Position numbers and translations under genes: made by a program. From NCBI GenBank assembly GCA_946811695.1, contig OX328125.1, positions 100,410,643-100,474,642 on the forward strand: 64,000 nt of DNA, read 5' to 3'. Each line of letters opens with the position of its first letter. Within the stretch, counting starts at the first letter, position 1. This DNA is from Gonocerus acuteangulatus. Its lineage: Eukaryota; Arthropoda; Insecta; Hemiptera; Coreidae. Shown piece by piece: positions 32,897 to 44,177 of the stretch. The notes beneath the pieces were generated by a model. It had not been told where the DNA came from, searched no databases, and worked only from the letters and a program-made list of their open reading frames with translations.

Positions 32897-33142
32897 AGGG
32901 GGACCAGTTTAGCTCAGTGGTAGAGCACTCGACTAATGAACTGGAGGACCCAAGTTCAAAACCCGAGCGTGCACAGAAGAACTTTTCTTCTAGTGTCATC
33001 GTTCGCGAGTTGGATTTGGGGTCCCAGATCTACCCTAGGCTACCCAGCCTTTAATTAATTAATTAATGGGTACCTGCAAAGGGAAAAAATCAGGCGGCCG
33101 GAGCATAGTACTGACCACACTATCTCCCTAGCTGTTACGGGA

Positions 33143-33147
<5 letters not shown>
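32897..33147 (+). mobile_element. SINE with tRNA-derived head (Ile-like)
   Basis: A box TTAGCTCAGTGGTAGAGCA and B box AAGTTCAAAACCC in tRNA spacing, with CTAATGA at the anticodon-loop position, followed by an unrelated body to about 33147 and then (TA)n. Different from the Glu-headed family. No acceptor pairing with the 5' end. Confidence 0.75.
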
Positions 33148-33200
<53 letters not shown>

Positions 33201-33203
<3 letters not shown>

Positions 33204-34749
33204 GAAGGTGTTGTACCTTTGACCACTTTGCACAATTGAATTTTTTTTAGCTTCAACCTGGCTAAATTCGCTTTTTTTTTACTTAATTGTAATTAGTATA
33301 CTATTGTTTATCATATTTAATTTTTTCAAGGTTCTAACTTTACATTTAATATGTTTTATTAATTTTTAAAAAAAATAATCGTACAGTGGTCAAAGGTACA
33401 ACATATAGTTGTACCTTTGACCACGGGGTGTTGTACCTCTGACCACGTAAAAACAACACAGCAATGCAGAAAAAAAATTATATTGAGTAATATTATAATT
33501 AATTGTAAGTTTAATACATACAGGACATGGATGTAAGCATAATAAAAAGCTGTTATTGATATTTTGCTATGCTTAATGTGCTGAAAAATCCAGTCAAATC
33601 GATAAACGTTTTAACTGTCAAGCAGATCCACTAGCAATAGTAGGGTATGGAAGTTTAGCCACAATGTCTTCAACATCAATATCATACAAATTTTCATCTT
33701 CTCTCGTAAACTTGTCACTTAAAGTTTGTTTTTTTCAAATATTGGATCTTAAACATTGGACATTTAATACCACAAATCTCTGCGACTAAATATGTAATAG
33801 TCTTTTTACTTTTATTTTTAACAAGTAAAAATTTCCTTTTTCCAAATCATTGGTTGCTGGTTATCGACTTAACTCACGAAATTTATCAGACAGATCAACG
33901 TCACTTTCTCCTGAAGAAATTTCCGTGTCAGTATCAAAATCTGAACTGTGATTAGAATAATTTTCTTTTATTTACCACTTTTTTAGGAAGGGGTTTATTT
34001 GTATGTGGTGTCTTACGTTTAGGGTGGTGCTTTCGTTTTTTTTTTCACCTTCAATAATTAGCTTTTCAGGAATATCTGTCAGGATACGAGGTTTCCCTTT
34101 AGGCCCGCCCCTATTTGATATTTTCCTTGCCTCCGCTTTTCGATGAGGTCTTACAACTTCAAGTGGAACGATAAGGGGCGATAGGTTCGAACTGCTACAC
34201 TGAGGATTAATAAAGTCAGTTTGAACTTATTAAATTTATTATTTTTTAAATTCTTTGAACAATTGAAGAAACCAATATTAATTTAAAAAAAAAATGTAGC
34301 AGAAGAACATAAAAGTTGAATTATGTAAAAATTACTCAGGTATGTCGTACCTTTGACCTGGTCAAAGGTACAACAACTAGTCGTGGTCAGAGGTACAACA
34401 CCCTGGTAGTGTAAATTAAAATTCATGCTAAAACTTTTAGGGTTAAGATAAATCAATTTCAGAAACTACGCCATGTTTCTTAATGTAATAGCTACTTTGT
34501 CAAATGATTTCCATCTAAAAAGACTTAATACAAAAAAAAAAAAAAAAATATTATGAGGTAAACGCCATCAATAAATAACTTACATTTTTATGATAGAAAT
34601 GGATAAGTATTTTTTGCTAGAATCCTCTTTGACTTGAATAATCCAAAGTAGGTTACACAAGCCCTCTAGTGAAGGAGCTAAACACTAATTACACCAAAAT
34701 TTATAAAATGTTGCTACGTGCCGCGACAGCCTCGGTGGTCAAAGGTACA

Positions 34750-34750
<1 letters not shown>
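33201..34750 (-). mobile_element. Pogo/Tigger-like transposon with iterated terminal motifs
   Basis: Starts GGGGAAGGTG TTGTACCTTTGACCAC next to TA and ends GTGGTCAAAGGTACAA next to TA. The 16-base motif TTGTACCTTTGACCAC or its complement recurs at about 33211, 33386, 33408, 33430, 34350, 34360, 34383 and 34737 in alternating orientations. A decayed transposase C-terminus is inside. TA at both edges fits the Tc1/mariner-pogo target. Confidence 0.7.
33618..34185 (-). pseudogene. Pogo/Tigger-type transposase, C-terminal remnant
   Basis: Minus-strand conceptual reading gives PLEVVRPHRKAEARK, RGGPKGKPRILTDIPEK, an acidic stretch DFDTDTEISSGESD and, near the end, DIDVEDIVAKLPYPTIA before a stop. 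The order basic RK-rich segment, ILTDTPEK-like motif, acid patch, D.EDI..KLP end is what I know from Tigger/pogo transposases after the DDE domain. Frames change several times and the catalytic core is absent. Confidence 0.65.
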
Positions 34751-34824
<74 letters not shown>

Positions 34825-35242
34825 ATCCTCAACGTATTAACTGGATTAAAGATATATAAAAAGAAAATAACCTTTGTAATCATTATAAGTTGAAAAAAAT
34901 TAATATAAACCAAGAATTAAAAATGTGTACAGTGTTTAAAATTTTAGCCTGTTCCTGATGATTTTCTTTTAATAATACATTCTTTCTTTCAGATGGTCAC
35001 ACTTGGCTACAAAATTGTAAACGTATTACCTTCTTGAACTAGCTGCAAGGTGAAGGTACAACTTCAGTGTATAAAATAAGGCTGATTTCTTGACTAAATA
35101 AAAATTTAACGAATGCTGTGATTTTTAAGCTGAAATCAGTGACTGATCTGAGAGACTTCACTCAGGAAATATACACAACATCGGTGCAAGAGCTTGACAC
35201 CAACTTTATTCCAAAAATCTAAAAATTTGTAATGCTTTTCAA

Positions 35243-36003
35243 TAATAATATTACCAGGATTATACATTATGTCTGTTTTCTCACTATAATGACTAAGATG
35301 CTGATTTTCAATAAGAATATTACCAGGATTATACATTATGTCTGTTTTCTCACTATAATGACTAAGATGCTGATTTTCAATAATAATATTACCAGGATTA
35401 TACATTATGTCTGTTTTCTCACTATAATGACTAAGATGCTGATTTTCAATAAGAATATTACCAGGATTATACATTATGTCTGTTTTCTCACTATAATGAC
35501 TAAGATGCTGATTTTCAATAATAATATTACCAGGATTATACATTATGTCTGTTTTCTCACTATAATGACTAAGATGCTGATTTTCAATAATAATATTACC
35601 AGGATTATACATTATGTCTGTTTTCTCACAATAATGACTAAGATGCTGATTTTCAATAAGAATATTACCAGGATTATACATTATGTCTGTTTTCTCACTA
35701 TAATGACTAAGATGCTGATTTTCAGTAATAATATTACCAGGATTATACATTATGTCTGTTTTCTCACTATAATGACTAAGATGCTGATTTTCAATAAGAA
35801 TATTACCAGGATTATACATTATGTCTGTTTTCTCACTATAATGACTAAGATGCTGATTTTCAATAATAATATTACCAGGATTATACATTATGTCTGTTTT
35901 CTCACTATAATGACTAAGATGCTGATTTTCAATAATAATATTACCAGGATTATACATTATGTCTGTTTTCTCACTATAATGACTAAGATGCTGATTTTCA
36001 ATA
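35243..36003. repeat. 69-bp tandem array, about 11 copies
   Basis: Unit contains ATTACCAGGATTATACATTA, TGTCTGTTTTCTCACTATAA and TGACTAAGATGCTGATTTTC. Copies differ at only a few sites (AATAAT/AATAAG, CACTATAA/CACAATAA). Because 69 is divisible by three and the unit lacks stops in some frames, long open frames exist on both strands; these look incidental. Confidence 0.95.
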
Positions 36004-36384
36004 AGAATGTTGTGCCCGTTTTTGATGGGTGTATAAAGAAATTTTGTGCAAACAAAACATTTGTACGCTCCGATCGAATTGTATGTTAAAAATCTTATTC
36101 GTTAACACTCCCTTCAGAGTATACACACTGGGCAACGTGTTAGTTTTCAAGAAACACAAATAACACAGCAGCTTCTTGTGCTGCAAGCATCCATAAATTC
36201 TACAGTATTCGTAGAGTGGCCAGGTAAAAATGCAATCAAAAACTGCAGTGGACTGAGCTTACAGGACACTTAGGGCTAAGCTGTTTTTTTCTAGTCCCTC
36301 CCTAAACACCACAGCACATCCATATTAATGCATGTCTAAATGACTAATATATACTTTTGATAACATAGACACACACAAAGAAAA
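36004..36384. other. Spacer, nothing recognised
   Basis: Unique-looking AT-rich DNA next to the 69-bp array; no exon or repeat end supported. Confidence 0.5.
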
Positions 36385-36870
36385 AAAAGTAGTATTTTCC
36401 AAAGACCACATACATATATTCTTATTGATTTTGACAAGTTGAATCCGAATCCGGAGTCCGTTTAACCGCATCACGTCAGTTTTAAGGGAATTTGAAGGTC
36501 AAATTTCGTATGAAGTCGTTAAAGAAGAAATAACTAGAGCATCCATGGTCTTAAGGGTCGCTGAATTCGAATTCGAGGTCCCCATCGGCGCAAAATCAAG
36601 GTAATCTCAAGGACAAATCTGTTTATTTTGGAAGAACTAAATCTGCAGTCAAAATAGTCAAATTTCAGCACCTCGTGCAAAACAGATCTCGGATTCGAAT
36701 TCAGCGACCCTCAAACCATGGAAACTCTTATTTAACTACTTCATACGAAATTTGTCCTTCAAATTCTCTTGAACCTGAGGTGATAGAGTGAAACGGTCTC
36801 CGGATTCGAATTCAGCGTGTCGAAATACATAAGATTATATGTATGGTGTCTTTGGAAAATACCACTTTTT
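36385..36870. mobile_element. Palindromic MITE, same family as 2165-3112
   Basis: Left half (CCGGAGTCCGTTTAACCGCA, TTTGAAGGTCAAATTTCGTA) is inverted in the right half (36710-36860). Ends AAGACCACATACATATATTC and its inverse at about 36830-36860. Confidence 0.7.
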
Positions 36871-37689
36871 TGTGTCTGTGCCTGTGTAATTTGTCACCAT
36901 AAAAATGTGGACCATACCCGAATGGAACTGTTGGAAGAGAAAGGATTTGAGTGCTTCGAGGAATGCAATAAGGTGTGTACTTGGTCAAGACTTTACCAAA
37001 TACAAAGACATTGATGGCTCTAGGCTTTATACAAAAACTGCTCCAATTTTAGATCCGAGAATTTTGGTTGTATTCAAACAACAGGAAACTAGAAGTAGCA
37101 AGGAGTTTACAAAAGCATATGCAATTATAACGAGAGGTTCCAATATACAATAACAATACAATGATTACTGTGTGTAATAGGATCACCGTTTGTTCCTGGA
37201 GCTCTATTCCAAAAGATACAGACGATTTTTTTCATGAAAATTAGATTTACCTTGGAAAAGTTAGAATTAGTTCCCCTAAAGTAATGAAGGAACACGGTAA
37301 AAGCAAAATCACATAATCTTTTTTTTTTTTATCCTTTTCATAATGGCCGTCACCCATCCATGTACTGACCACGCCCAACAGTTGTGTAGCCCTACACACC
37401 ATGGGCGTATATAGGAAATTTATTTATTTATTTATTTCTCTTGCAAGACCGTAGCGATGGCGATTTGCAAGAATGAATGTGTGCATGGAAACGTCAGCTT
37501 TTAAACGTTTAGAGTTTTAAATATAATAATTAAATTATGAATAAATTATAATAATCTTATATATAAGTTTTGGAAAAATATAAAACCAAGTAAATTGATA
37601 TGAAAAGAAAATGTAAAAAATAAGTAAAATAAAATGTAAAAGAAATAATAATTCAAAAAACAAAAATAAAAATAACATCTTTAGTCAAA
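36871..37689. other. Spacer with an unrecognised short frame and a 5S-like fragment
   Basis: 36905-37153 (+) is open for 82 residues (WTIPEWNCWKRKDL...); I do not recognise it and see no splice context, so it is not called as a gene. At 37319-37390 a poly-T is followed by GTCACCCATCCATGTACTGA and CCACGCCCAACAGTTG, the complement of a decayed 5S rRNA box C region. 37500-37690 is A/T-rich. Confidence 0.5.
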
Positions 37690-38052
37690 TTTAGTGCATT
37701 TTAGTTAAATTTTGTCATATATACCTCTATAATGTAAATATTCAAATATTGTTTCTAAGTAATGGCTACCATCAGTCAGAAGTACTGTAAGGTCAGTAGG
37801 TATGTGTAAATGTTCTCGTCCTCTGCAGTCTGTAAGTAAATGTCTTATGGTCAGTAGTTCGTTGCATTGTCTACATATCGGTACGTCTCTTTTGGTCATG
37901 AGAATGGCCAACTCGGAGTCGAGTTAAAACCACCTCTTCTCTCCGGTTATTTCTATTACTTGATGGCCATTCTACTACTGTATGTTTAATTTGTCGCAGT
38001 TTATTGTCGTTTTTATTATTCCATTCCGTCTGCCATTGACCTAGTATCTCTT
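37690..38052 (-). pseudogene. LINE C-terminal part (zinc motif), downstream of the family B insertion
   Basis: Minus strand encodes EILGQWQTEWNNKND, REEVVLTRLRVGHS and CRQCNELLTIRHLLTDC. It is the direct continuation of the RNase H frame that stops at the other side of family B copy B1 (39164). One frameshift lies near 37908. Belongs with 39164-41248. Confidence 0.8.
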
Positions 38053-38185
38053 TTTAGCACTTTCCTCCGAAGGAAAGTAGCTATTGAGGTTGGACTCATG
38101 ACGGAATTTTTGAAAAATTTCTTCAAATCTTTATCGATCCTACCTAGTAGACACCGAAAATGACCCCCGTTAAAATTTATATATA

Positions 38186-38244
<59 letters not shown>

Positions 38245-39163
38245 ATATATATATATATATGTGTCTGTTAACACGATAGCGGCCAGAGTTTTTGTTTTTT
38301 CGTCACGAAACTTGGTATATAGCATTCAATTAGCAAACGATTGAACGAGTTCGTTAACCACCAAAGTCGGTCTACCGGAAGGGGGGGTTTACCCCGAACC
38401 CAAAACACTTATTTGACTATGTCAGCCGTAATATTTGTTATATTTCAACGAAACTCGGTATCCGTAGTGCTAATCCACAGGTAAATATGTGTTGTAAAAA
38501 TAAACGAAATCGGTTCATTAGGAGGGGGGGTTTACTCCAGACCCACAATACCAATTCGCCACTACCAGCCGTGATTTTTGGTATATTTCGACGAAACTCG
38601 GTATTCGTAGTGGTAATCTACAGGTAAATATGTGTTGTAAAAATAAACTAAATCGGTTCATTAGAAGGGGGGGTTTACTCCGGACCCAAATTCCTAATAT
38701 ACTCATACCGGTCGTAATTTCTGCTGTATTGTAACGAAACGCGGTATACGTCGTGGGTAACTCATGAGAAAGAAGTTTTATAAAAATGAGCTGAATCGGT
38801 CAATCGGAAAGGGGGGTTTACTTTGTAATATATTTCAATAGAAAAGCCAACCAGACATAGGTCCACAAAGGCGCCGCAAGGAGCGCTAGAGGGACTGTAT
38901 CCGGTTCCTGCGTTAGATAAAAATACGATAATATGAGGTTTTTTGTATTTATTACGTAGTGTAGTAGGTACCATGTGTAAACATAACTCTGGAAGCAAAT
39001 TAATAATTTGTCAGTTACTCATTACAAAATTAAAAGAGAACTATTCATGTTTTTATTTTATTTATGTAGGATATTTTAAGCAAATTGTTCTGGAAAGCAG
39101 TCTACACTACCCAAATTCTGAGGAAAGTGCTTAGTTATGCAGCTCCTGCGTGACGGACTTTTT
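38053..39163 (-). mobile_element. Helentron-like family B, copy B1, inserted in a LINE
   Basis: In element sense the 3' end is the hairpin ACTTTCCTTCGGAGGAAAGT followed by GCTAAAA (38053-38080); the 5' end AAAGTCCGTCACGCAGGAGC with subterminal AGCACTTTCC lies at 39120-39163. Inside are (TA)n (38177-38262) and about four tandem units of 140 bp marked by AATCGGTTCATTAGGAGGGG-type boxes. No protein. The organisation parallels family A. Confidence 0.75.
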
Positions 39164-41248
39164 TTAAATGTGCAGTTAGGTCTTCGTACGTTGTCTCAAC
39201 TGTTTCTATATTCTGTAGTGTAGTGGCGGCTAACTTGGCTTGTCAGTCAACGTCTGTGCTTTGAGTAATGTCCACATGTCCTGGTAGCCATACCAGTGTT
39301 ATGGATTTGTTTAGATTTTGGAGCCGTATGATTTCATTTAAAATTTTGATAGCCAAAGGGTCTGTATTGTATGTATTTTGTAATGTTTTCAATGAGCTCA
39401 AAGAGTCTGTAAACAAAATACTTTTTTCCAAATCTGTCCATTGTATATTCCTTAAAGCTAGAAACATTGCCTGAAGCTCAGCAGAATATGAACTAGAGGC
39501 TGTTGCTAGTTTTAGTTGGAAAACCTTTCCTCCTACAATAGCAGCAGCACCAGTTCCATGCTCAGTCCGAGAGCCTCCTACAGTAGCAGCAGCACCAGTT
39601 CCATGCTCAGTCCGAGAGCCTCCTACAGTAGCAGCAGCACCAGTTCCATGCTCAGTCCGAGAGCCTCCTACAATAGCAGCAGCACCAGTTCCATGCTCAG
39701 TCCGAGAGCCTCCTACAGTAGCAGCAGCACCAGTTCCATGCTCAGTCCGAGAGCCTCCTACAATAGCAGCAGCACCAGTTCCATGCTCAGTCCGAGAGCC
39801 TCCTACAATAGCAGCAGCACCAGTTCCATGCTCAGTCCGAGAGCCTCCTACAATAGCAGCAGCACCAGTTCCATGCTCAGTCCGAGAGCCTCCTACAGTA
39901 GCAGCAGCACCAGTTCCATGCTCAGTCCGAGAGCCTCCTACAATAGCAGCAGCACCAGTTCCATGCTCAGTCCGAGAGCCTCCTACAATAGCAGCAGCAC
40001 CAGTTCCATGCTCAGTCCGAGAGCCTCCTACAGTAGCAGCAGCACCAGTTCCATGCTCAGTCCGAGAGCCTCCTACAATAGCAGCAGCACCAGTTCCATG
40101 CTCAGTCCGAGAGCCTCCTACAATAGCAGCAGCACCAGTTCCATGCTCAGTCCGAGAGCCTCCTACAATAGCAGCAGCACCAGTTCCATGCTCAGTCCGA
40201 GAGCCTCCTACAGTAGCAGCAGCACCAGTTCCATGCTCAGTCCGAGAGCCTCCTACAATAGCAGCAGCACCAGTTCCATGCTCAGTCCGAGAGCCATCAC
40301 TGAAAGAGAAGAGGCTGTCAGGGTTACTGTTGAGGATTTCTTGGAAAAGTAATTTATAAATGTGTCTTGATGTTTCGCCTGATTTTTTATAGTTTGTCAG
40401 TGTTGTGTCTATCGTCAAATTTTGTATTTTCCAAGGAGGGATGTCAAGGAATATGTTCGTAAGTAAAGGCGTATCGGTATCGGGTATGTTTTTGGTGTAT
40501 TCTTCATACCTGACAATGAGAGGATTTGGTCTAGTACGCTGTTGTATATATTTATTGTAGAATGGATTATTAAGAGTCATATTTGTGCAGGTAAAATTCA
40601 AATACTTATGCTTTAGGACGTGCTTAATACATAACGTCTCTCTTCTATATTTTAATGGAAGTTCACCTGCTTCTGCATAAATACTGCTTATTGGACTAGA
40701 CCTGAACGCTCCCGTTGCCAGGCGAAGCCCTGTGTTGTGGATAGGGTCTAACATTTTAAGAGCACCGTCGCGGGCCGATGAGTATGCTACACAGCCGTAG
40801 TCCAGTAACGACCTGGTATAGGCACGGTAAAACTTGAGCATACAGCATCTGTCCGCTCCCCACTTAGTGTTGCTTAGAATTCTTAGCATATTCAGAGATC
40901 TCTTGCATCTAAGGACAAGATCTTTTAAGAGGGGAATCCAAGTGAGCTTCTTATCAAATGTCAGCCCTAGAAATTTGATGTTGTCGCTGTTCTGTATTAT
41001 GGAGTTGTGTAACGTCAGGTTGGGACAGCTTCTTCTCTTTGAGAATAATACACATCTAGACTTTTCATTAGATAACCTGAAACCTGTATTATTCTCCCAC
41101 TGCTCTAATCTCTCTAATGTGAGTTGTACTTTATCACAAGCTGATTCAGAACTGCAGGATGCATTATAAATTAATAAATCGTCTGCAAATAAACAATAAC
41201 TCACGTCCTGAGGTACGAACTCACAGACAAAGTTCATTATGTAGGAAA
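39164..41248 (-). pseudogene. LINE reverse transcriptase C-terminus and RNase H with a 17-fold internal repeat
   Basis: 664 open residues (39243-41237). RT palm: VSYCLFADDLLIYNA, then FLGLTFDKKLTW, and the thumb region (LDYGCVAYSSARDGALKMLD). RNase H begins LFSFSDGSRTEHGTGAAA with its first catalytic Asp, is then interrupted by 16 additional copies of a 15-residue unit, and resumes with SYSAELQAMFLAL (Glu), ILFTDSLSSLKTL (Asp) and VWLPGHVDI. A TGA replaces the expected Arg codon before QAKLAATT, so the frame ends just before the last catalytic block. The 5' half of RT and the endonuclease are missing. Jockey/I-group affiliation; dead copy. Confidence 0.88.
39529..40293. repeat. 45-bp coding minisatellite, exactly 17 copies
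   Basis: 765 bp of unit CCTCCTAC(A)(A/G)TAGCAGC...CCGAGAG. All copies look identical except one C/T site (Ile or Thr codon in element sense); the Thr form is at copies 2, 3, 5, 9, 12 and 16 counted from 39529. Such homogeneity means very recent expansion. Confidence 0.96.
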
Positions 41249-41503
41249 TACGTTCGGGGGAGGGGAGCTGGTAGAATTTCGGGGGCTGGAAGCATTTGGG
41301 GGGGGGGGGGGGTATGGAACACTAATAATCTAAAACTTGAAATATTTAGCCAACTAAAACGCTGTTACGCCCACAAAAAATTATTTTTGAAGTTATCTTA
41401 TTTAATTTATTTTTAAGGTTTTTGTGACATATTTCTACCGACGAAATCAAAATTTCGGGGGGTGGGGAAGGGGGCTGCAGCCCCTTATATATGCCCATGC
41501 TAA

Positions 41504-41557
<54 letters not shown>

Positions 41558-42339
41558 CCATAAGTCTAAACCATTACATGACCACACACACTTCCAACAC
41601 CAATAACCATGCTGATTTCCTGGGATAGCTAAGTTCGGAGGATACTGTTCTTTGTGTTGTCGCCATTGAAACGGGACACAAAAAAATATAATAAAATAAG
41701 TAAAATATATATAGGGTTTAGCATGGGCATATATATATATATACACATATATATATATGCCCCTTTTGGAATTGGAGAGCGAACAGGAAGTTGTTATTGC
41801 ACCAGTAGCCCCCACCCATTCTGATCAGAGATACTTGTTTAGAATATAATGTAAATATATACAGAAGGATGACATTAGTGGTGATCACCTCATGCAATAA
41901 AGTGTTTATAAATTTGAAAGATAAGATAGAAATAGATAGTGTTTACCATTGAAGGCGCATCGAAACATTTCATAGAGAAGTGTAATTTCTTATCTAAATG
42001 TGATTGCTTTCAATAGTCATTAATGACAGTTGTTATTTAATCCTGGTACTCTAAAAATGTCAACACTTATTCATAAGTTTGTAATTGGAGAAATATTGGA
42101 TAACTGACAGTTACTTGCAATATTTAATGGTTCTTCAAAAGAAATGAGAACGCCAATTCACAGATATTGGTGGATTCTAGGATTGGGAACCTCGATTTCA
42201 CGAATTGCCCAGAAATCAGTATCCAGTAGGTAGGATCGACGAAGATTTCGAAAATTCTTTCATGTGTGTAACCTCAATAAAACCTCAGAAAGTGTTAAAA
42301 AGCAAAGTGGTATCTAGTCCAGGCAGAGAGAATCATCTT
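41249..42339. other. Spacer with (TA)n and G-rich tract
   Basis: Contains a 15-G run at 41298-41312, (TA)n at 41508-41555, and two copies of CATGGGCATATATA (about 41483 on the minus strand, 41723 on the plus strand), a motif also at 18826 and 37402. No gene seen. Confidence 0.5.
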
Positions 42340-43410
42340 TGCATTATGCTATTTATTCCTGTTTTATTCCGTTGTTGGAGCAACTGCTCTGTACTCCTCT
42401 GAGTTATGGTCCCTCAGATATCTAGAGAACATTGTGAGAATTCAAATTAAATTTTTAAAGCATTTGCTCTACCTTCCTTCCAGGACTCCTAGCTACATGG
42501 TGAGATTGGAAACAGGATTCCCGCACTTCAGTGGAGATATCTTGAAAAGAACCCTCAATTGGTGGATAAAATTAATATCTATGGATGAAGAGGAATTTAC
42601 CAGACGATGCTACAATAGGATTGTTGGCCATCTCAAGAACAGTATCGCATTATTTTCAAGATCCCTGGTTCTCTAATCTCCATAACATGCTGTATACAAT
42701 TGGCTATGAGGATGTCTTTTCGAGGACAAGCTACACCTGGTTATTGCTACAGAAGGAGGATATTCTGGAAAAATAACCAATTGTGTAAAGATATAGGACG
42801 GGCATGTAATTCTTCTTACAGAAGCTTCTACCACCTGATTAGCGTGCTTGGCCATGGAGAAGATTACATCAAGGCAAGTATGATGATCAATAAGAAAAGG
42901 ACAACAATCCAGCTAATACTCAGCGGGGGCAAGGAAATTCGGCTCTATATAAATGGCAGCTCCTACTTAATTAATAAAGAACAACAGTATACAATCTGCA
43001 ACCTTAAAGAAGCAGAAACACTAGCCCCCATAATAATCCGTTGCCCTATGTACAGCAGTCCTCGGAATCACTTTAAGAATTACCTTCGACCTGGGAGAGA
43101 CGAAAAAGCATTAGGGTAGGTTTACACTTGATAGTTATTGCAGGATATTTATATCAGAGAGAAATTGCGACTAATGCAAAACCATGTAAAATGTATGTCT
43201 GCAATAAATTCTACCATGTAGCAATTTATTGCAGACACACATTTTACATGGGTTTTCAGTAGTCGCATTTTCTCTCCGATATAAACATCCTGCAATAATT
43301 ATCAAGTGCAAGCCCACCCTCACAGCAATTCCTCGCCAGCATCACTACCAACACATGTAGCAGCCTCTTCTACTTCATCGCGGAACCAATGAAGATACGG
43401 GCTTTCATAA
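42340..43410 (+). pseudogene. LINE C-terminal remnant of another family, with a MITE inside
   Basis: Shifting plus-strand frames encode RIQIKFLKHLLYLPSRTPSY, TLNWWIKLISMDEEEF, RACNSSYRSFYHLISVLG and YTICNLKEAETLAPIIIRCP. This is the post-RT region of a non-LTR element family common in insects (KFL..LL.LP..TP.Y..RLE, then a Cys/His-like end). At least three frameshifts. The palindromic MITE 43113-43320 interrupts it; FYFIAEPMKIRAFI after the MITE looks like its continuation. Clade not assigned. Confidence 0.65.
43113..43320. mobile_element. Near-perfect palindromic MITE
   Basis: AGGGTAGGTTTACACTTGAT at 43113 is mirrored by ATCAAGTGCAAGCCCACCCT ending at 43320, and the arms pair almost to the centre (about 43216). 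208 bp, non-coding. Confidence 0.8.
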
Positions 43411-43596
43411 CACAGGTCCACAAAAAAGAAAAGTGGTTTGTGCGGGGTATCGGATACATTTTTTCTGACGTATTTTTTACCGCTGAACACGAATCTGATG
43501 TCATAATTGGGGGTTAATCAGCAAAAAACGGAGAAAAATGAAAAAAAATCGATAAAAATAAAGATTTAATGGTTTTTTAACAATGTAATAGTCAAT

Positions 43597-43822
43597 TTGC
43601 AGTTTCTGCTTGTTTCTGTAGGTACTGTCCACTCCCGTGATTTGCAGTTTCTGCTTGTTTCTGCAGGTACTGTCCACTCCCGTGATTTGCAGTTTCTGCT
43701 TGTTTCTGCAGGTACTGTCCACCCCCTTTTTGTTGCAGTTTCTGCTTGTTTCTGCAGGTACTGTCCACTCCCGTGATTTGCAGTTTCTGCTTGTTTCTGC
43801 AGGTACTGTCCACTCCCGTGAT
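43597..43822. repeat. 45-bp tandem array, five copies
   Basis: Unit TTGCAGTTTCTGCTTGTTTC + TGCAGGTACTGTCCACTCCCG + TGAT; the third copy is altered at its end. Confidence 0.9.
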
Positions 43823-43924
43823 TTGCAAATATTATTTGTTTGTTGCTTATTGCATTTTATTTATGTTTTTTATAGGAGACATTTTGTCATCGATAAAAAA
43901 TGAAACATTAGGATATTGAATCGG

Positions 43925-44177
43925 TACATTTACCGGCAAAATCCTGCCTGAAGAGCAAGGAGAGATATTTCATCAAGATCTCAAAGAATTTGAACGACGA
44001 TTTCAGGGACAGTGGGGAGTGAATATGTTTGCAGATTACTGCTGGATCCTACAAAGGGAAACTCAAGAGCGAGGAAAAAACGTAGCAGAAATCCATTACA
44101 CAGGTCATTTGTGGAAAAAAGAGTCAGGAAACGATAGAAACAATAATAATGTCATCATGATCCAAATAAAACAATAA
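43925..44177 (+). pseudogene. C-terminal fragment of a transposon-associated protein of unknown function
   Basis: Open frame ending at TAA 44175-44177, beginning after a stop near 43918. The core reads EEQGEIFHQDLKEFERRFQG and then QWGVNMFADYCWILQRET. I recall E-Q-GE-FHQD...ME.RYQG.W...ML.DYCW as a pattern found in many repetitive arthropod proteins of unknown function; I cannot name the family. No start codon or upstream domain is present here, so it is a captured or decayed fragment inside the TIR element. Confidence 0.5.

Noticed and set aside
32897..32970. Possible tRNA-Ile gene
   Set aside because: Acceptor and anticodon stems are not complementary over their length and a SINE body follows.
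35136..36089. Two long overlapping frames (273 and 285 residues) on opposite strands
   Set aside because: Both are made almost entirely of the 69-bp tandem unit and exist because its length is a multiple of three; no domain or splice context.
36905..37153. 82-residue frame WTIPEWNCWKRKDL...
   Set aside because: Not recognised, adjoins a MITE, and has no exon boundaries; insufficient support for a gene.
39516..40352. Ser-rich 278-residue frame on the plus strand
   Set aside because: Antisense shadow of the 45-bp array within the LINE RNase H frame.
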